From positions 1-45,899 of the forward strand of contig JAHCAR010000020.1 of assembly GCA_019634795.1 (NCBI GenBank): a DNA stretch of 45,899 nucleotides. Reading direction: 5' to 3'. The DNA comes from Dokdonella sp. (GTDB lineage: Bacteria; Pseudomonadota; Gammaproteobacteria; Xanthomonadales; Rhodanobacteraceae). The notes under the pieces were generated by a model. That model did no database searches. It worked only from the letters and a program-made list of their open reading frames with translations, and had not been told where the DNA came from. This document shows, in pieces, positions 25,656-34,028 of the stretch. Both the position numbers and the translations under genes were made by a program. Every line of letters begins with the position of its first letter. Within the stretch, counting starts at the first letter, position 1.

Positions 25656-25791
25656 CGTGCGTTGGGTGGCGCGGGCTTTGCTGGCGCGGCCCGCGTTACC
25701 GCTTCGTTGTAGGTTGGTGGTGAGCGTATGCGAACCCCAACGTCGGGCTGACGCATCGCGCATGCGGGAGACTGTTTGGGTGCGCTGGCGC

Positions 25792-26178
25792 TTACCCCAA
25801 CCGACGGTCTGACTTTCTATGTGGGCGCGGCTTTTTTTGTCCGGACACCTCTCCCGCTCTTGCCTTCGGCGTGAGCGATATTCGAAGCTCGCATCCAACG
25901 GCTTCTGCGTAGCGGCGAAGTGTCGCGAATGACGGCGCATGCTTGCGGCTACCCGCGCTCGACTCGAGGCGCGCGACGGATGCCTGGGCGATGCCCATGC
26001 GGTTGGCGAGTTCGGACTGGGTCAATCCTGCGGACTGCCTGGCGCTGACGAGTTCGGCCAACGCAGCAAACTCATCGGCCAGCGCATCGTAGGCCCGGGC
26101 GAACTCCCTGTCGCGTGACCAGCGCTCGAGCGTCGCCGCGGGATCAAGCTTGACGGGTTTGAATCGATCGCGGCTCAT
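25792..26178 (-). CDS. XRE-family antitoxin (HigA-like)
   Basis: A 128-residue protein with a helix-turn-helix at about residues 43-74: LVSARQSAGLTQSELANRMG then IAQASVARLESS. The N-terminal 40 residues probably bind the toxin, and a Lys/Arg-rich tail (SGQKKPRPHRKSDRRLG) ends the protein. It overlaps the upstream toxin gene by four bases (ATGA), and toxin-first order is typical for HigBA-like pairs. It should bind the shared promoter upstream of the toxin and repress it. The last codons run close to the REP cluster, so the basic tail may have been extended by repeat sequence; this is a guess. Confidence 0.87.
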   Translation of the reverse strand: MSRDRFKPVKLDPAATLERWSRDREFARAYDALADEFAALAELVSARQSAGLTQSELANRMGIAQASVARLESSAGSRKHAPSFATLRRYAEAVGCELRISLTPKARAGEVSGQKKPRPHRKSDRRLG

Positions 26179-26498
26179 GGCTGAACTTCCCTCTGGCGGG
26201 TGCGCGCCAATTCGAGGTCGCGCAGCGGAGTCTTCGCAGACTTCTTGATGATGGCGTGCAGGATCACGATACGCTCACCGACCATCGTGCAATAGAACGC
26301 CCGCCCGATGCCTTCGCGGCCCTTCGCACGGATCTCGAAGAGACCAGCGCCCATCGGTTTCGTATGCGGCATGCCGATGTGCGGCCCATGAGACCGCATC
26401 AGCTGGATGATGCGGAGGAAGCGAGCCCGAACGCCCGCTGGCCAGGACTCGACCGCCGCTTCGACCCTGGCGCTGTACCAGAGAAATTTCCATGCCAC
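26175..26498 (-). CDS. RelE/HigB-type toxin, phage Gp49-like family
   Basis: A 107-residue protein of the Gp49-like/HigB family (PF05973), expected to cleave mRNA on the ribosome. Typical blocks are MAWKFLWYSARVEAAVESWP at the start, IGMPHTKPMGAGLFEIRAKG, then GIGRAFYCTMVGERIVILHA, and a C-terminal KKSAKTPLRDLELAR with the basic residues used for RNA contact. It is the first gene of the pair and overlaps the antitoxin by four bases. It is divergent from mrfA, and 190 bases between them must hold both promoters. The pair looks complete. Confidence 0.88.
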   Translation of the reverse strand: MAWKFLWYSARVEAAVESWPAGVRARFLRIIQLMRSHGPHIGMPHTKPMGAGLFEIRAKGREGIGRAFYCTMVGERIVILHAIIKKSAKTPLRDLELARTRQREVQP

Positions 26499-26688
26499 GA
26501 CTATATCATCCTTGTTATCTTCCGCGAATTGGGCCGATCACGAACGCGGCAATCGGGCAAGCTGGCAACGGACCCCGCCGTATCGGCCAGGCGCCGGAGC
26601 GAGCGCCTTCGCCGAATACGAACAGCACTCGATCTCAGCGGGCGAGACGGGCGGAATCTATATCCGTGTGCTTCCCATGGAGGCCGCG

Positions 26689-29082
26689 ATGACGATATCG
26701 AACGAACCTGCCCTGCTCGAATCCGCGCCACGATCGATTGAAACGCTCGTCGAACGCTGGGCGCGCAAGTACGGGGATCGCATCACCGGCTACTTCCGCC
26801 GCCCCGCGCAGCCTGCGCGCTTCGCCGAATTCCCGGCCGATCTTTCCGCCGACCTGCGCGAGGCGCTCGAGCGGCGTGGCATCAACGAGCTCTACAGCCA
26901 CCAGCGCGAGGCCTGGGACCATGTGCAGCGCGGCGAGCATGTGGTCGTGGTCACGCCGACCGCCTCGGGCAAGACGCTCTGCTACAACCTGCCGGTGATC
27001 GAGGCGGTACGCGAAGCGAAGGCCAAGGCGCTGTACCTGTTTCCGACCAAGGCACTGGCCCAAGACCAGGTCGCCGAGCTGCTCGAACTGAACAAGGCCG
27101 GCACGCTGGGCCTGCGCGCATTCACCTTCGACGGCGATACGCCGAACGATGCGCGCCAGGCGATCCGCATCAAGGGCGACATCGTGGTCAGCAACCCGGA
27201 CATGCTGCACCAGGCGATCCTGCCGCATCACACCAAGTGGGCGCAGTTCTTCGAGTCGCTGCGCTATGTCGTCATCGACGAGGTGCACACCTACCGCGGC
27301 GTGTTCGGCTCGCACGTGGCCAACGTGATTCGCCGCCTGCGCCGGGTCTGCGCGTTCTATGGCGTGTCGCCGACTTTCATCCTCTGCTCGGCGACGATCG
27401 GCAATCCGAAGGAACATGCCGAGGCCCTGCTCGGCGAGCCGGTGCATGCGATCACGCAGAGCGGCGCGCCCTGCGGCGAGCGCCACGTGCTGCTCTGGAA
27501 CCCGCCGGTGATCAACCCCGATCTCGGCATCCGCGCCTCGGCGCGCTCGCAGTCGATGCGTCTGGCCCGCCATGCGATCCGCGCGAAGATGAAGACGATT
27601 GTTTTCGCGCAGTCGCGGCTGATGGTCGAGGTGCTGACCAAGTACCTCAAGGACGTCTTCGACCACGATCCGCGCAAGCCGGTGCGCATCCGCGCCTATC
27701 GCGGCGGTTACCTGCCGACCGAGCGCCGCGAGACCGAACGCGCCTTGCGTGCCGGACAGGTCGATGGCGTGGTCAGCACTTCGGCGCTCGAACTCGGCGT
27801 CGACATCGGGGCGCTCGATGTCGCCATCCTCAACGGCTTCCCGGGTTCGATCGCGGCGACCTGGCAGCGCCTCGGCCGCGCGGGGCGGCGCATGAAGCCC
27901 TCGCTCGGCATCATGGTGGCCTCGAGCCAGGCACTCGACCAGTACGTCGTGCGCCACCCGGAGTTCTTCGACTCGGCGCCGCCCGAACAGGCGCGCATCG
28001 CGCCGGACCAGATGCTGATCCTGCTCGACCACATCCGTTGCGCGGCGTTCGAGTTGCCGTTCACCTCGGGCGAATCGTTCGGCGAATCGCTGGTCGACGA
28101 CTATCTCGAGGTGCTGGCCGAATCGGGCGTGCTGCATCACGAGGGCGAGCGCTGGGACTGGATCGCCGACAGCTACCCGGCCGGCGCGGTGAGCCTGCGC
28201 TCGGTCGCGGACGGTAACTTCGTCGTCGTCGATCGCAGCGAGGGGCGCCAGACCATCATCGCCGAGGTCGACTATTCGAGCGCCGCGTTGACCCTCTACG
28301 AAGGCGCGATCTACATGGTGCAGTCGAGCCCCTACCAGGTCGAGCGCCTCGACTGGGAGGGGCGTAAGGCCTTTGTCACGCGCACCCACGCCGACTACTA
28401 CACCGATGCGATCGACTACACCAAACTCAAGGTGCTCGAACGCTTCGACGGCACCAATGCCGGGCGCGGCACCTGCCATCACGGCGAGGTGCACGTGGTG
28501 CGCCACGTCTCGGGCTACAAGAAGATCCGCTTCTACAGCCACGAGAACATCGGCTACGGACCGGTCACCCTGCCCGACCAGGAACTGCACACGAGCGCGC
28601 TGTGGTGGCAGCTGACCCAAGGAACGCTCGAAACGGCATTCGCCAGCCGCCAGGAAGCGCTCGACGGATTCCTCGGCGCGGCCTATGCCCTGCACACGGT
28701 CGCTTCGGTGCGCGCGATGGCCGATGGGCGCGACTTGCAGAAGGCAGTCGGCTCGGGCGATGCGGCCTGGTTCGCCACCCGCGATGGCCAGGGCCGCGGC
28801 CAGTGGCGCGACGCCGGCGGCCAGCCGGCCGACCCCGAGCAGGCCGATGCGTTCCTGCCGACCCTGTACCTCTACGACAACTTCCCGGGCGGCATGGGAT
28901 TGTCCGAGCCCCTGTTCCGCGACGCGGCCCTGCTCGTGCGCGAGGCGATGGCCCTGGTCGAAGGCTGCGACTGCAGCGGCGGCTGCCCGGCCTGCATCGG
29001 CCCGGTCAGCGAAGCCGACGAACGCTCCGGGGCAACCCAACGCGAATGTGCAGCCGCGGTACTCGCGCTGCTCGAAGCATGA
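26689..29082 (+). CDS. mrfA: DEAD/DEAH-box helicase MrfA (YprA-like) with C-terminal four-Cys motif
   Basis: A 797-residue superfamily II helicase. Walker A is TPTASGKT (89-96), motif II DEVH (197-200), motif III SAT (234-236), and motif VI appears in TWQRLGRAGRR. The C-terminal MZB/DUF1998 part ends with a metal-binding cluster CDCSGGCPAC at 760-769, the hallmark of the MrfA subfamily. In Bacillus subtilis MrfA works with the exonuclease MrfB in repair of mitomycin C damage, and the next gene here is MrfB-like. I chose ATG 26689 because GGAGG lies five bases upstream; the frame is open further 5' but without family similarity. The stop overlaps the mrfB start (ATGA). A long open frame on the other strand is a shadow. 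Confidence 0.93.
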   Translation: MTISNEPALLESAPRSIETLVERWARKYGDRITGYFRRPAQPARFAEFPADLSADLREALERRGINELYSHQREAWDHVQRGEHVVVVTPTASGKTLCYNLPVIEAVREAKAKALYLFPTKALAQDQVAELLELNKAGTLGLRAFTFDGDTPNDARQAIRIKGDIVVSNPDMLHQAILPHHTKWAQFFESLRYVVIDEVHTYRGVFGSHVANVIRRLRRVCAFYGVSPTFILCSATIGNPKEHAEALLGEPVHAITQSGAPCGERHVLLWNPPVINPDLGIRASARSQSMRLARHAIRAKMKTIVFAQSRLMVEVLTKYLKDVFDHDPRKPVRIRAYRGGYLPTERRETERALRAGQVDGVVSTSALELGVDIGALDVAILNGFPGSIAATWQRLGRAGRRMKPSLGIMVASSQALDQYVVRHPEFFDSAPPEQARIAPDQMLILLDHIRCAAFELPFTSGESFGESLVDDYLEVLAESGVLHHEGERWDWIADSYPAGAVSLRSVADGNFVVVDRSEGRQTIIAEVDYSSAALTLYEGAIYMVQSSPYQVERLDWEGRKAFVTRTHADYYTDAIDYTKLKVLERFDGTNAGRGTCHHGEVHVVRHVSGYKKIRFYSHENIGYGPVTLPDQELHTSALWWQLTQGTLETAFASRQEALDGFLGAAYALHTVASVRAMADGRDLQKAVGSGDAAWFATRDGQGRGQWRDAGGQPADPEQADAFLPTLYLYDNFPGGMGLSEPLFRDAALLVREAMALVEGCDCSGGCPACIGPVSEADERSGATQRECAAAVLALLEA

Positions 29083-30218
29083 GCACGGTGGCCGAAAAGC
29101 TGCGGCAGTTGCGGCGCGATGCCGGGGTGGACGACGCGCGTGCGGGCAGTTCCGGTCGGGAAGCAAAAGCGCCCTCATCCCCCTCTGGGACCTTCTCCCG
29201 CGAGCGGGAGAAGGAAACGCGCTCGAGAGCCATGACTACACTGGCGAGCGGGCCGCAAGGGCATGTCGCGACGGAGCCGCAACGATGGAATGCTTCTCCC
29301 GCTGGCGGGAGAAGCTGCCGACAGGCTGATGAGGGTGGCCCTGCGGAGCGGGATACACAACCAGGAAGCGAAGAAGCACCACCCTCATCCCCTTTATTCG
29401 CCCCGTCCATGGGGCTCACCCTTCGGGCCGGCTTGCGCCGTTCGTGCCCGATCCCATCGGGCACAGTCGGGACGTTCTCCCGCGAGCGGGAGAAGGAACA
29501 TCGGTTTCAAGCTTTGCGGAGGCTCATCCGTGCACGTGAGCAAACCCCATTGCAATCGCGTCGCATCCTGTCAGCCCCGGCCGGCGAAGAAATCGCACCC
29601 GGCTTGCACTACGTGGAGGCGAAGCTTCCTTACAGGGCCGGCGTGACCCTCGACGTGCCAGCCATCGACGAAGCGCCGATCGACCGTCGCCGCCTGCTCT
29701 GCTTCGACACCGAAACCACCGGCCTCGCCGGCGGCGTTGGCACGCGCGCCTTCATGATCGGCGTCGCCGCGTGGGAGGCCGATGTGCTGACCGTGCGCCA
29801 GCTCTATCTGACCGCCATCGCCGGCGAACGCGCGATGCTCGAGACCTTCGCCGGCTGGCTGCAGCCCGAAACGATACTCGTCAGCTACAACGGCAAGAGC
29901 TACGACGCGCCTCTGCTGAAGGGCCGCTTCCGGCTCAACCGCGTCGGCCATCGCCTCGCCGACTTGCCGCACATCGACTGGTTGCACCCGACCCGCCGCG
30001 TCTACAAGGGCCATCTGCCGAACTGCAAGCTCGCCACGATCGAACGCGAGGTGCTGCGCATCGTCCGCGAGGACGACCTGCCCGGCTCCGAAGCCCCGGC
30101 GGCGTGGTTGGCCTTCCTCCGAGGCCACTCAAGCACGAACCTCGCCCGCGTGCTCGATCACAACCGCCAGGACGTGATCACCCTGATGCGCCTCGGCGAT
30201 CACCTCACATCGCAGTAA
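29079..30218 (+). CDS. mrfB: MrfB-like (YprB) RNase H-fold exonuclease with in-frame repeat insertion
   Basis: A 379-residue protein. Residues from about 145 onward form the ribonuclease H-like DEDD exonuclease: CFDTETTGLAGG with Asp210 and Glu212, ILVSYNGKSYDAPLLKGRF, and a C-terminal LDHNRQDVITLMRLGDHL carrying the last acidic residue. The start ATG overlaps the mrfA stop by four bases, and the first 28 residues (MSTVAEKLRQLRRDAGVDDA and on) look native. Between them, residues of about 31-143 are encoded by dispersed intergenic repeats, yet the frame stays open. The protein is therefore about 110 residues longer than it should be. The inserted segment is Ser/Pro/Arg-rich and probably disordered, ahead of the catalytic domain, so activity may survive. 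Confidence 0.88.
   Translation: MSTVAEKLRQLRRDAGVDDARAGSSGREAKAPSSPSGTFSREREKETRSRAMTTLASGPQGHVATEPQRWNASPAGGRSCRQADEGGPAERDTQPGSEEAPPSSPLFAPSMGLTLRAGLRRSCPIPSGTVGTFSREREKEHRFQALRRLIRAREQTPLQSRRILSAPAGEEIAPGLHYVEAKLPYRAGVTLDVPAIDEAPIDRRRLLCFDTETTGLAGGVGTRAFMIGVAAWEADVLTVRQLYLTAIAGERAMLETFAGWLQPETILVSYNGKSYDAPLLKGRFRLNRVGHRLADLPHIDWLHPTRRVYKGHLPNCKLATIEREVLRIVREDDLPGSEAPAAWLAFLRGHSSTNLARVLDHNRQDVITLMRLGDHLTSQ
29170..29505. repeat. Composite intergenic repeat inserted inside mrfB
   Basis: The segment contains two CTTCTCCCGCGAGCGGGAGA hairpins (about 29185-29212 and 29475-29497), a CTCCCGCTGGCGGGAG hairpin near 29300, and the 87-bp repeat copy B (29387-29473), essentially identical to 17623-17709. 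The 29283-29340 part matches about 17830-17895. Thus the same repeat modules occur in the 17.6-17.9 kb intergenic gap in the opposite order. Its length keeps the mrfB frame. Confidence 0.88.
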
Positions 30219-30291
30219 GCGGCAAAGATCAGGCTCTGCTACTGCGTGCGTTCTACGCCGCACCCGATTCGATTGCATGGTGCTCCCGAAC

Positions 30292-32190
30292 TCAATTTTC
30301 GGCATCACTGTCGCCAGCCCGTGTCGTCCCGAGTGGAACCCGCAGACTGACCTGCGTCCCGTCCTGGCCGCTGCAAATATCGATGGTGGCACCGAGATCC
30401 TCGGCACGCTTGCGCAAATTGCCCAGGCCGCGCCCTCGAGTAACGGAGTCGGGATCGAATCCGCCTCCGTTGTCGGTGATTGCCAGTCGCAACTGCGAAG
30501 TTCGAGTCCCGCATTCGACCTCGCATTCGACCCGCAAGTCGGTCGCTCCGGAATGGCGCAAGGCATTCGAGATGGCTTCCTGCAAGATGCGCAGGACTTG
30601 CAGGGTCGAGTGCGCGTTCAGCACGAGGTCTTCGGCGCTCTCGCCGAGCGGCCAATGGAGCCGCACGCCCGATCCCTCCAGGCGTCGCCGCATGCGGCTG
30701 CGCAGACTGGCAAGCACGGCGCCCAGGCTCTCACTGCCGGTGGCGCTGGCATCGATGACCAGGCGCAGGTCGTCGAGGCAGGACTGGATAACCTCGCGCA
30801 TGCGTGCCGTTTCGACCTTGCGATCGACCATCGCCAGCGCCTGCACGAGCTGGCCGCCGATGCCGTCGTGCATGTCGCGCATCAGGCGTTCGCGCTCCTC
30901 GGTCCGCGCGCGCTGCGCTTCCATCCGCGCGATCTGCGCGTAGCTGGCCTCGATCGCAGCGCTCTTTTCGGCGACGCGCGCTTCCAGTTCGAGGTTGAGT
31001 CGCTCGCTTTCGTCGAGCGCGGCAACGAACCGACGCAACAGGATGGTGCCGAAGACGAGCAGCACCACGGGCGCTGCAAACGGTAGGTAGAGACCGATCG
31101 CAGTCTCGACGAAGCCACGATCGCGCAGGTAGTCGCGGATGCCGACCATGGCGAGGAAAAGCGCCACGATCGCGAGCACCTGCGATTCGAGGGCGGGCCC
31201 GCGGCGCAACGCCTGCAACAAGCTCCAGCCCACATAGAGTCCGAGCAGGCAGACCGACGGCACCCAGATGAAGGGGCCGGTGATTCGAAAGGCGAATTCA
31301 TTGGTCGCGGCCGTGATCCACAAGGCGACCGGACCCAGCGCGCCGACGACGAACAGGCTGCGTTCGACGCGCGGTCGGCGCAAGTGCGCAAAGCGGTGCA
31401 CGAAGACCGCCGCGCAGATCACGAACCAGCCGAGCGCGATGTAGGCCACCGGGCGCCAGGCCCAAGCCGGCGATATCGGCGGCGTATCGAATTGGGTCCA
31501 ACTGTTCTGGATCGCCCACATCAGCAAGGCAGCGGAGAACCATCCGTAAGCGGTTTCACGGCGTCGCATCGCGAACAGACCGGCATAGACCAGGCTCAGG
31601 ACGAACGTGACGACAATGATGACGCGCACATAGGTCTGGGTGTAGCGGCTGGTGCGCGCCTTGAATCCGGTCAGCGTTTCGGCGTCACCGAGCCAGACCG
31701 CGCCGAGAAAGGCGCTCGAGCGCTCGCGCACACTACGCACGAGAATCTCATTGCGACCAGGACGCACGAGGCCCGCGGGAATCACGAACACGAGATCCGA
31801 CACGTAGTACGGAAGTGGTCGACGGTCGGTGCCTGCATCGTCGACCAGGGCGTCGTTGACCCAGACCGATGCCGTGGTCCAGGGCCGCCGCAGGAACAGC
31901 GCCCACAAACGGTGTTCGGATGGATCGATATCGACGCGCAGGCGATACCAGGCCCTGGCCGGTTTCGCGCGCGATACGCCAACCGTGTCAGGCAAGGTCA
32001 CTGGCGACCAGGATGGATCATCCGCTGCCGGTGGCGTCGACGAGGATGAAAGGAGTCGGTCGGCGGAACTCAACACCGAGACACCTTCGGGTGGCACGCG
32101 CTCCTCCGCCGTCGACATCCAGAACAGGAACAGTGCGAAGAGTGCGGCTGCCGCGCCGAGCGTAGCGGCAATGCGCGTCGAGATTCGCAT
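30292..32190 (-). CDS. Sensor histidine kinase, NarX/HisKA_3 type with 7TM sensor
   Basis: A 632-residue inner-membrane kinase. After an N-terminal anchor (residues 7-25) comes a periplasmic beta-rich domain of about 150 residues (WYRLRVDIDP, YYVSDLVFVIPAGL), then seven predicted membrane segments between residues 187 and 387, a 7TMR-DISM-like arrangement. The dimerisation and phosphoacceptor motif is ERLMRDMHDGIGGQL with His441 (HisKA_3), followed by an N-box (ILQEAISNALRHS) and G-box (DNGGGFD). The start overlaps the response-regulator stop by one base (TGATG), so both are co-translated. The periplasmic ligand is unknown. It converges on mrfB, with about 70 bases between the stops. Confidence 0.93.
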   Translation of the reverse strand: MRISTRIAATLGAAAALFALFLFWMSTAEERVPPEGVSVLSSADRLLSSSSTPPAADDPSWSPVTLPDTVGVSRAKPARAWYRLRVDIDPSEHRLWALFLRRPWTTASVWVNDALVDDAGTDRRPLPYYVSDLVFVIPAGLVRPGRNEILVRSVRERSSAFLGAVWLGDAETLTGFKARTSRYTQTYVRVIIVVTFVLSLVYAGLFAMRRRETAYGWFSAALLMWAIQNSWTQFDTPPISPAWAWRPVAYIALGWFVICAAVFVHRFAHLRRPRVERSLFVVGALGPVALWITAATNEFAFRITGPFIWVPSVCLLGLYVGWSLLQALRRGPALESQVLAIVALFLAMVGIRDYLRDRGFVETAIGLYLPFAAPVVLLVFGTILLRRFVAALDESERLNLELEARVAEKSAAIEASYAQIARMEAQRARTEERERLMRDMHDGIGGQLVQALAMVDRKVETARMREVIQSCLDDLRLVIDASATGSESLGAVLASLRSRMRRRLEGSGVRLHWPLGESAEDLVLNAHSTLQVLRILQEAISNALRHSGATDLRVECEVECGTRTSQLRLAITDNGGGFDPDSVTRGRGLGNLRKRAEDLGATIDICSGQDGTQVSLRVPLGTTRAGDSDAEN

Positions 32191-32894
32191 CAGCGCGGGT
32201 CGATCAGACCGAGACGCGTGGCCTCGTAGACGGCGCCGGAGCGCGAGTCGACCTGCAGCTTCTCGTAGATGTGTCGCGTGTAGGAGGCCACCGTGGAGAC
32301 ACCGATGCCGAGCAGCTTGGCGACCTCGGCGTAGGCATAGCCTTTGGCCGCGAGCTGGAGTACCTGGCGCTCACGCTCGGACAGCGAGATCGATGCGTCC
32401 GGGTTCGGCGCCTGGGCGGCAAGACGGCGGACCAGATGCCTTGCGATTGCCGGGCTGATCGGCGACCCGCCTTGGCTGACCTCGAACACGGCATCGAGCA
32501 GGGCAATGGCGCCTTCATCCTTGAGCAGATAGCCGTCGGCACCCCGCTCTATCGCCGCGATCACCTTGTGCTCGTCGTCGAGCACGGTCAGCACGAGGAT
32601 GTGCATGGCCGGCCAGCGCGCGTGCGCGAACGCGATCAGGTCCAGGCCCGAGCCATCGGGCAGCTCGAGGTCGACGATCAGCACGTCCGGTTGGCGCTGC
32701 TGCAGCGACGCGCGCATTTCCGCGAGCGTGGCGAGGCTCGCAATCAGCTCGATGCCGTCCGATTGTGCCAGCTTGGCGGCGATGGCCGCGCGTGTGTGCG
32801 GCTCGTCTTCGAGCAGCGCAACCGTGAGTGCGCGAACGGATCCATGGTGGCGGTCCGCACCTGCCGGGTTGGCGGTTGACGCCTCATGGCTCAT
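32190..32894 (-). CDS. NarL/LuxR-family response regulator
   Basis: A 234-residue two-domain regulator. The receiver domain (about residues 20-140) has the acidic pocket ED at 29-31, phosphoacceptor Asp75 in VLIVDLELPDGSGLD, Thr in HILVLTVLDD and Lys in GYLLKDEG. The LuxR-type DNA-binding domain occupies about residues 168-230 (LSERERQVLQLAAKGYAYAE, then VAKLLGIGVSTVASY). It is the partner of the kinase encoded immediately downstream. Its start overlaps the end of lgt by 11 bases, so the pair is transcribed with lgt unless an internal promoter exists. Targets are not identifiable here. Confidence 0.94.
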   Translation of the reverse strand: MSHEASTANPAGADRHHGSVRALTVALLEDEPHTRAAIAAKLAQSDGIELIASLATLAEMRASLQQRQPDVLIVDLELPDGSGLDLIAFAHARWPAMHILVLTVLDDEHKVIAAIERGADGYLLKDEGAIALLDAVFEVSQGGSPISPAIARHLVRRLAAQAPNPDASISLSERERQVLQLAAKGYAYAEVAKLLGIGVSTVASYTRHIYEKLQVDSRSGAVYEATRLGLIDPR

Positions 32895-33750
32895 GGCGGA
32901 CCCCGACTGTGCCGGGACGGCGCTGCGAGAGCAGAAGCAGGGCTGCGCCGAGCACGACCATCGGCAACGACAGCACCTGGCCCTTGGTTATCCAGCCCAA
33001 TGCCAGCGCTTGCGCCCCCGGTTCGAGGTCGCGAACGAACTCGAGGCCAATGCGGAACAGGCCGTAGAGCAGCGCGAACAATCCGGTAACGGCCCAGCGC
33101 GGACGCGGTATGCGCGAGTACCGCCAGACAACGACGAACAGAACAACGCCTTCGAGCATCATTTCGTAGAGCTGCGACGGATGCCGGGCCTGCGCATTGA
33201 GCAGGCCCTGCTCGTAGAGCTGGCGGACCGCTTGCGCGGAACCGCCATGTCCTTCCAGGGAATTGGGAAAGATCATCGCCCAGGGCAGGTTGGAACGCCG
33301 ACCCCAGAGTTCGCCGTTGATGAAATTGCCGAGCCGGCCGAAAGCGATGCCCGGAGCGGTCAGCGGTACGAGGAAATCGATGGTGTCGCCGAAGGCGATT
33401 CGATGCGCCTTTGACCACCAGGCGACCGCCAGCACGACACCGAGGGCGCCGCCATGAAAGCTCATGCCGCCTTCCCAGATGCGCAGGACCGAAAGCGGAT
33501 CGCTGACCGTCTGCGGCCAGGCATAGAACAGGGCATGGCCGAGGCGGGCGCCGAGGATGATGCCGAGCATGGCCAGAAAGATCAGATCGAGAAAGGCCGC
33601 TGCCGATACCGGCAAACGGCCATCGCGAAGTCGCTTCCAGCCGAGGGAAAGTCCGACCACATAGCCGCTCAGGTACATCAACCCGTACCAGCGCATCGAA
33701 AACGGACCGATTTCGAAGGCGACCGGATCGATGTCGTGCAACCAGGGCAT
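32884..33750 (-). CDS. lgt: Prolipoprotein diacylglyceryl transferase
   Basis: A 288-residue inner-membrane enzyme that transfers diacylglycerol from phosphatidylglycerol to the lipobox cysteine of prolipoproteins, the first step of lipoprotein maturation. The Lgt signature GRLGNFINGELWGR lies at 138-151, and the conserved His region FHGGALG at 98-104. About seven membrane segments are present. I chose ATG 33750 (MPWLHDIDPVAFEIGP), the normal family start; the frame is open another 39 codons without family resemblance. It is the first gene of a three-gene minus-strand operon with a response regulator and a kinase, an unusual partnership. A gene for an exported, possibly lipid-anchored protein diverges from it. 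Confidence 0.96.
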   Translation of the reverse strand: MPWLHDIDPVAFEIGPFSMRWYGLMYLSGYVVGLSLGWKRLRDGRLPVSAAAFLDLIFLAMLGIILGARLGHALFYAWPQTVSDPLSVLRIWEGGMSFHGGALGVVLAVAWWSKAHRIAFGDTIDFLVPLTAPGIAFGRLGNFINGELWGRRSNLPWAMIFPNSLEGHGGSAQAVRQLYEQGLLNAQARHPSQLYEMMLEGVVLFVVVWRYSRIPRPRWAVTGLFALLYGLFRIGLEFVRDLEPGAQALALGWITKGQVLSLPMVVLGAALLLLSQRRPGTVGVRHEP

Positions 33751-34028
33751 GGGCGCATTCCAGTCCGCAGTACGGGCGCAGCGGAAACGCACGGCGGCAC
33801 CGACAGGACCCGCCACGAGACCCGTGCCAGCACAAGCGTAGGCCCGCCTTGCGCGGCGAACAAGCACCGGTTCGCGATAACTTCGGGCGAGGACGCGTCA
33901 GACGGCCGTGGAGCTCCAATCGGGTTGGTTGTCAAGCCTGCAAATGGACGTATTTGCGGCGCGCGCCTTCGCGCAATGGTGCACCTCGCACACGGCGCGA
34001 CAAACCTGATTCGCGCCAGGAGGCTCGC

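Noticed and set aside
26635-29178. 847-codon open frame on the minus strand opposite mrfA
   Set aside because: Shadow of the well-supported helicase; low-complexity composition and no ribosome-binding site.
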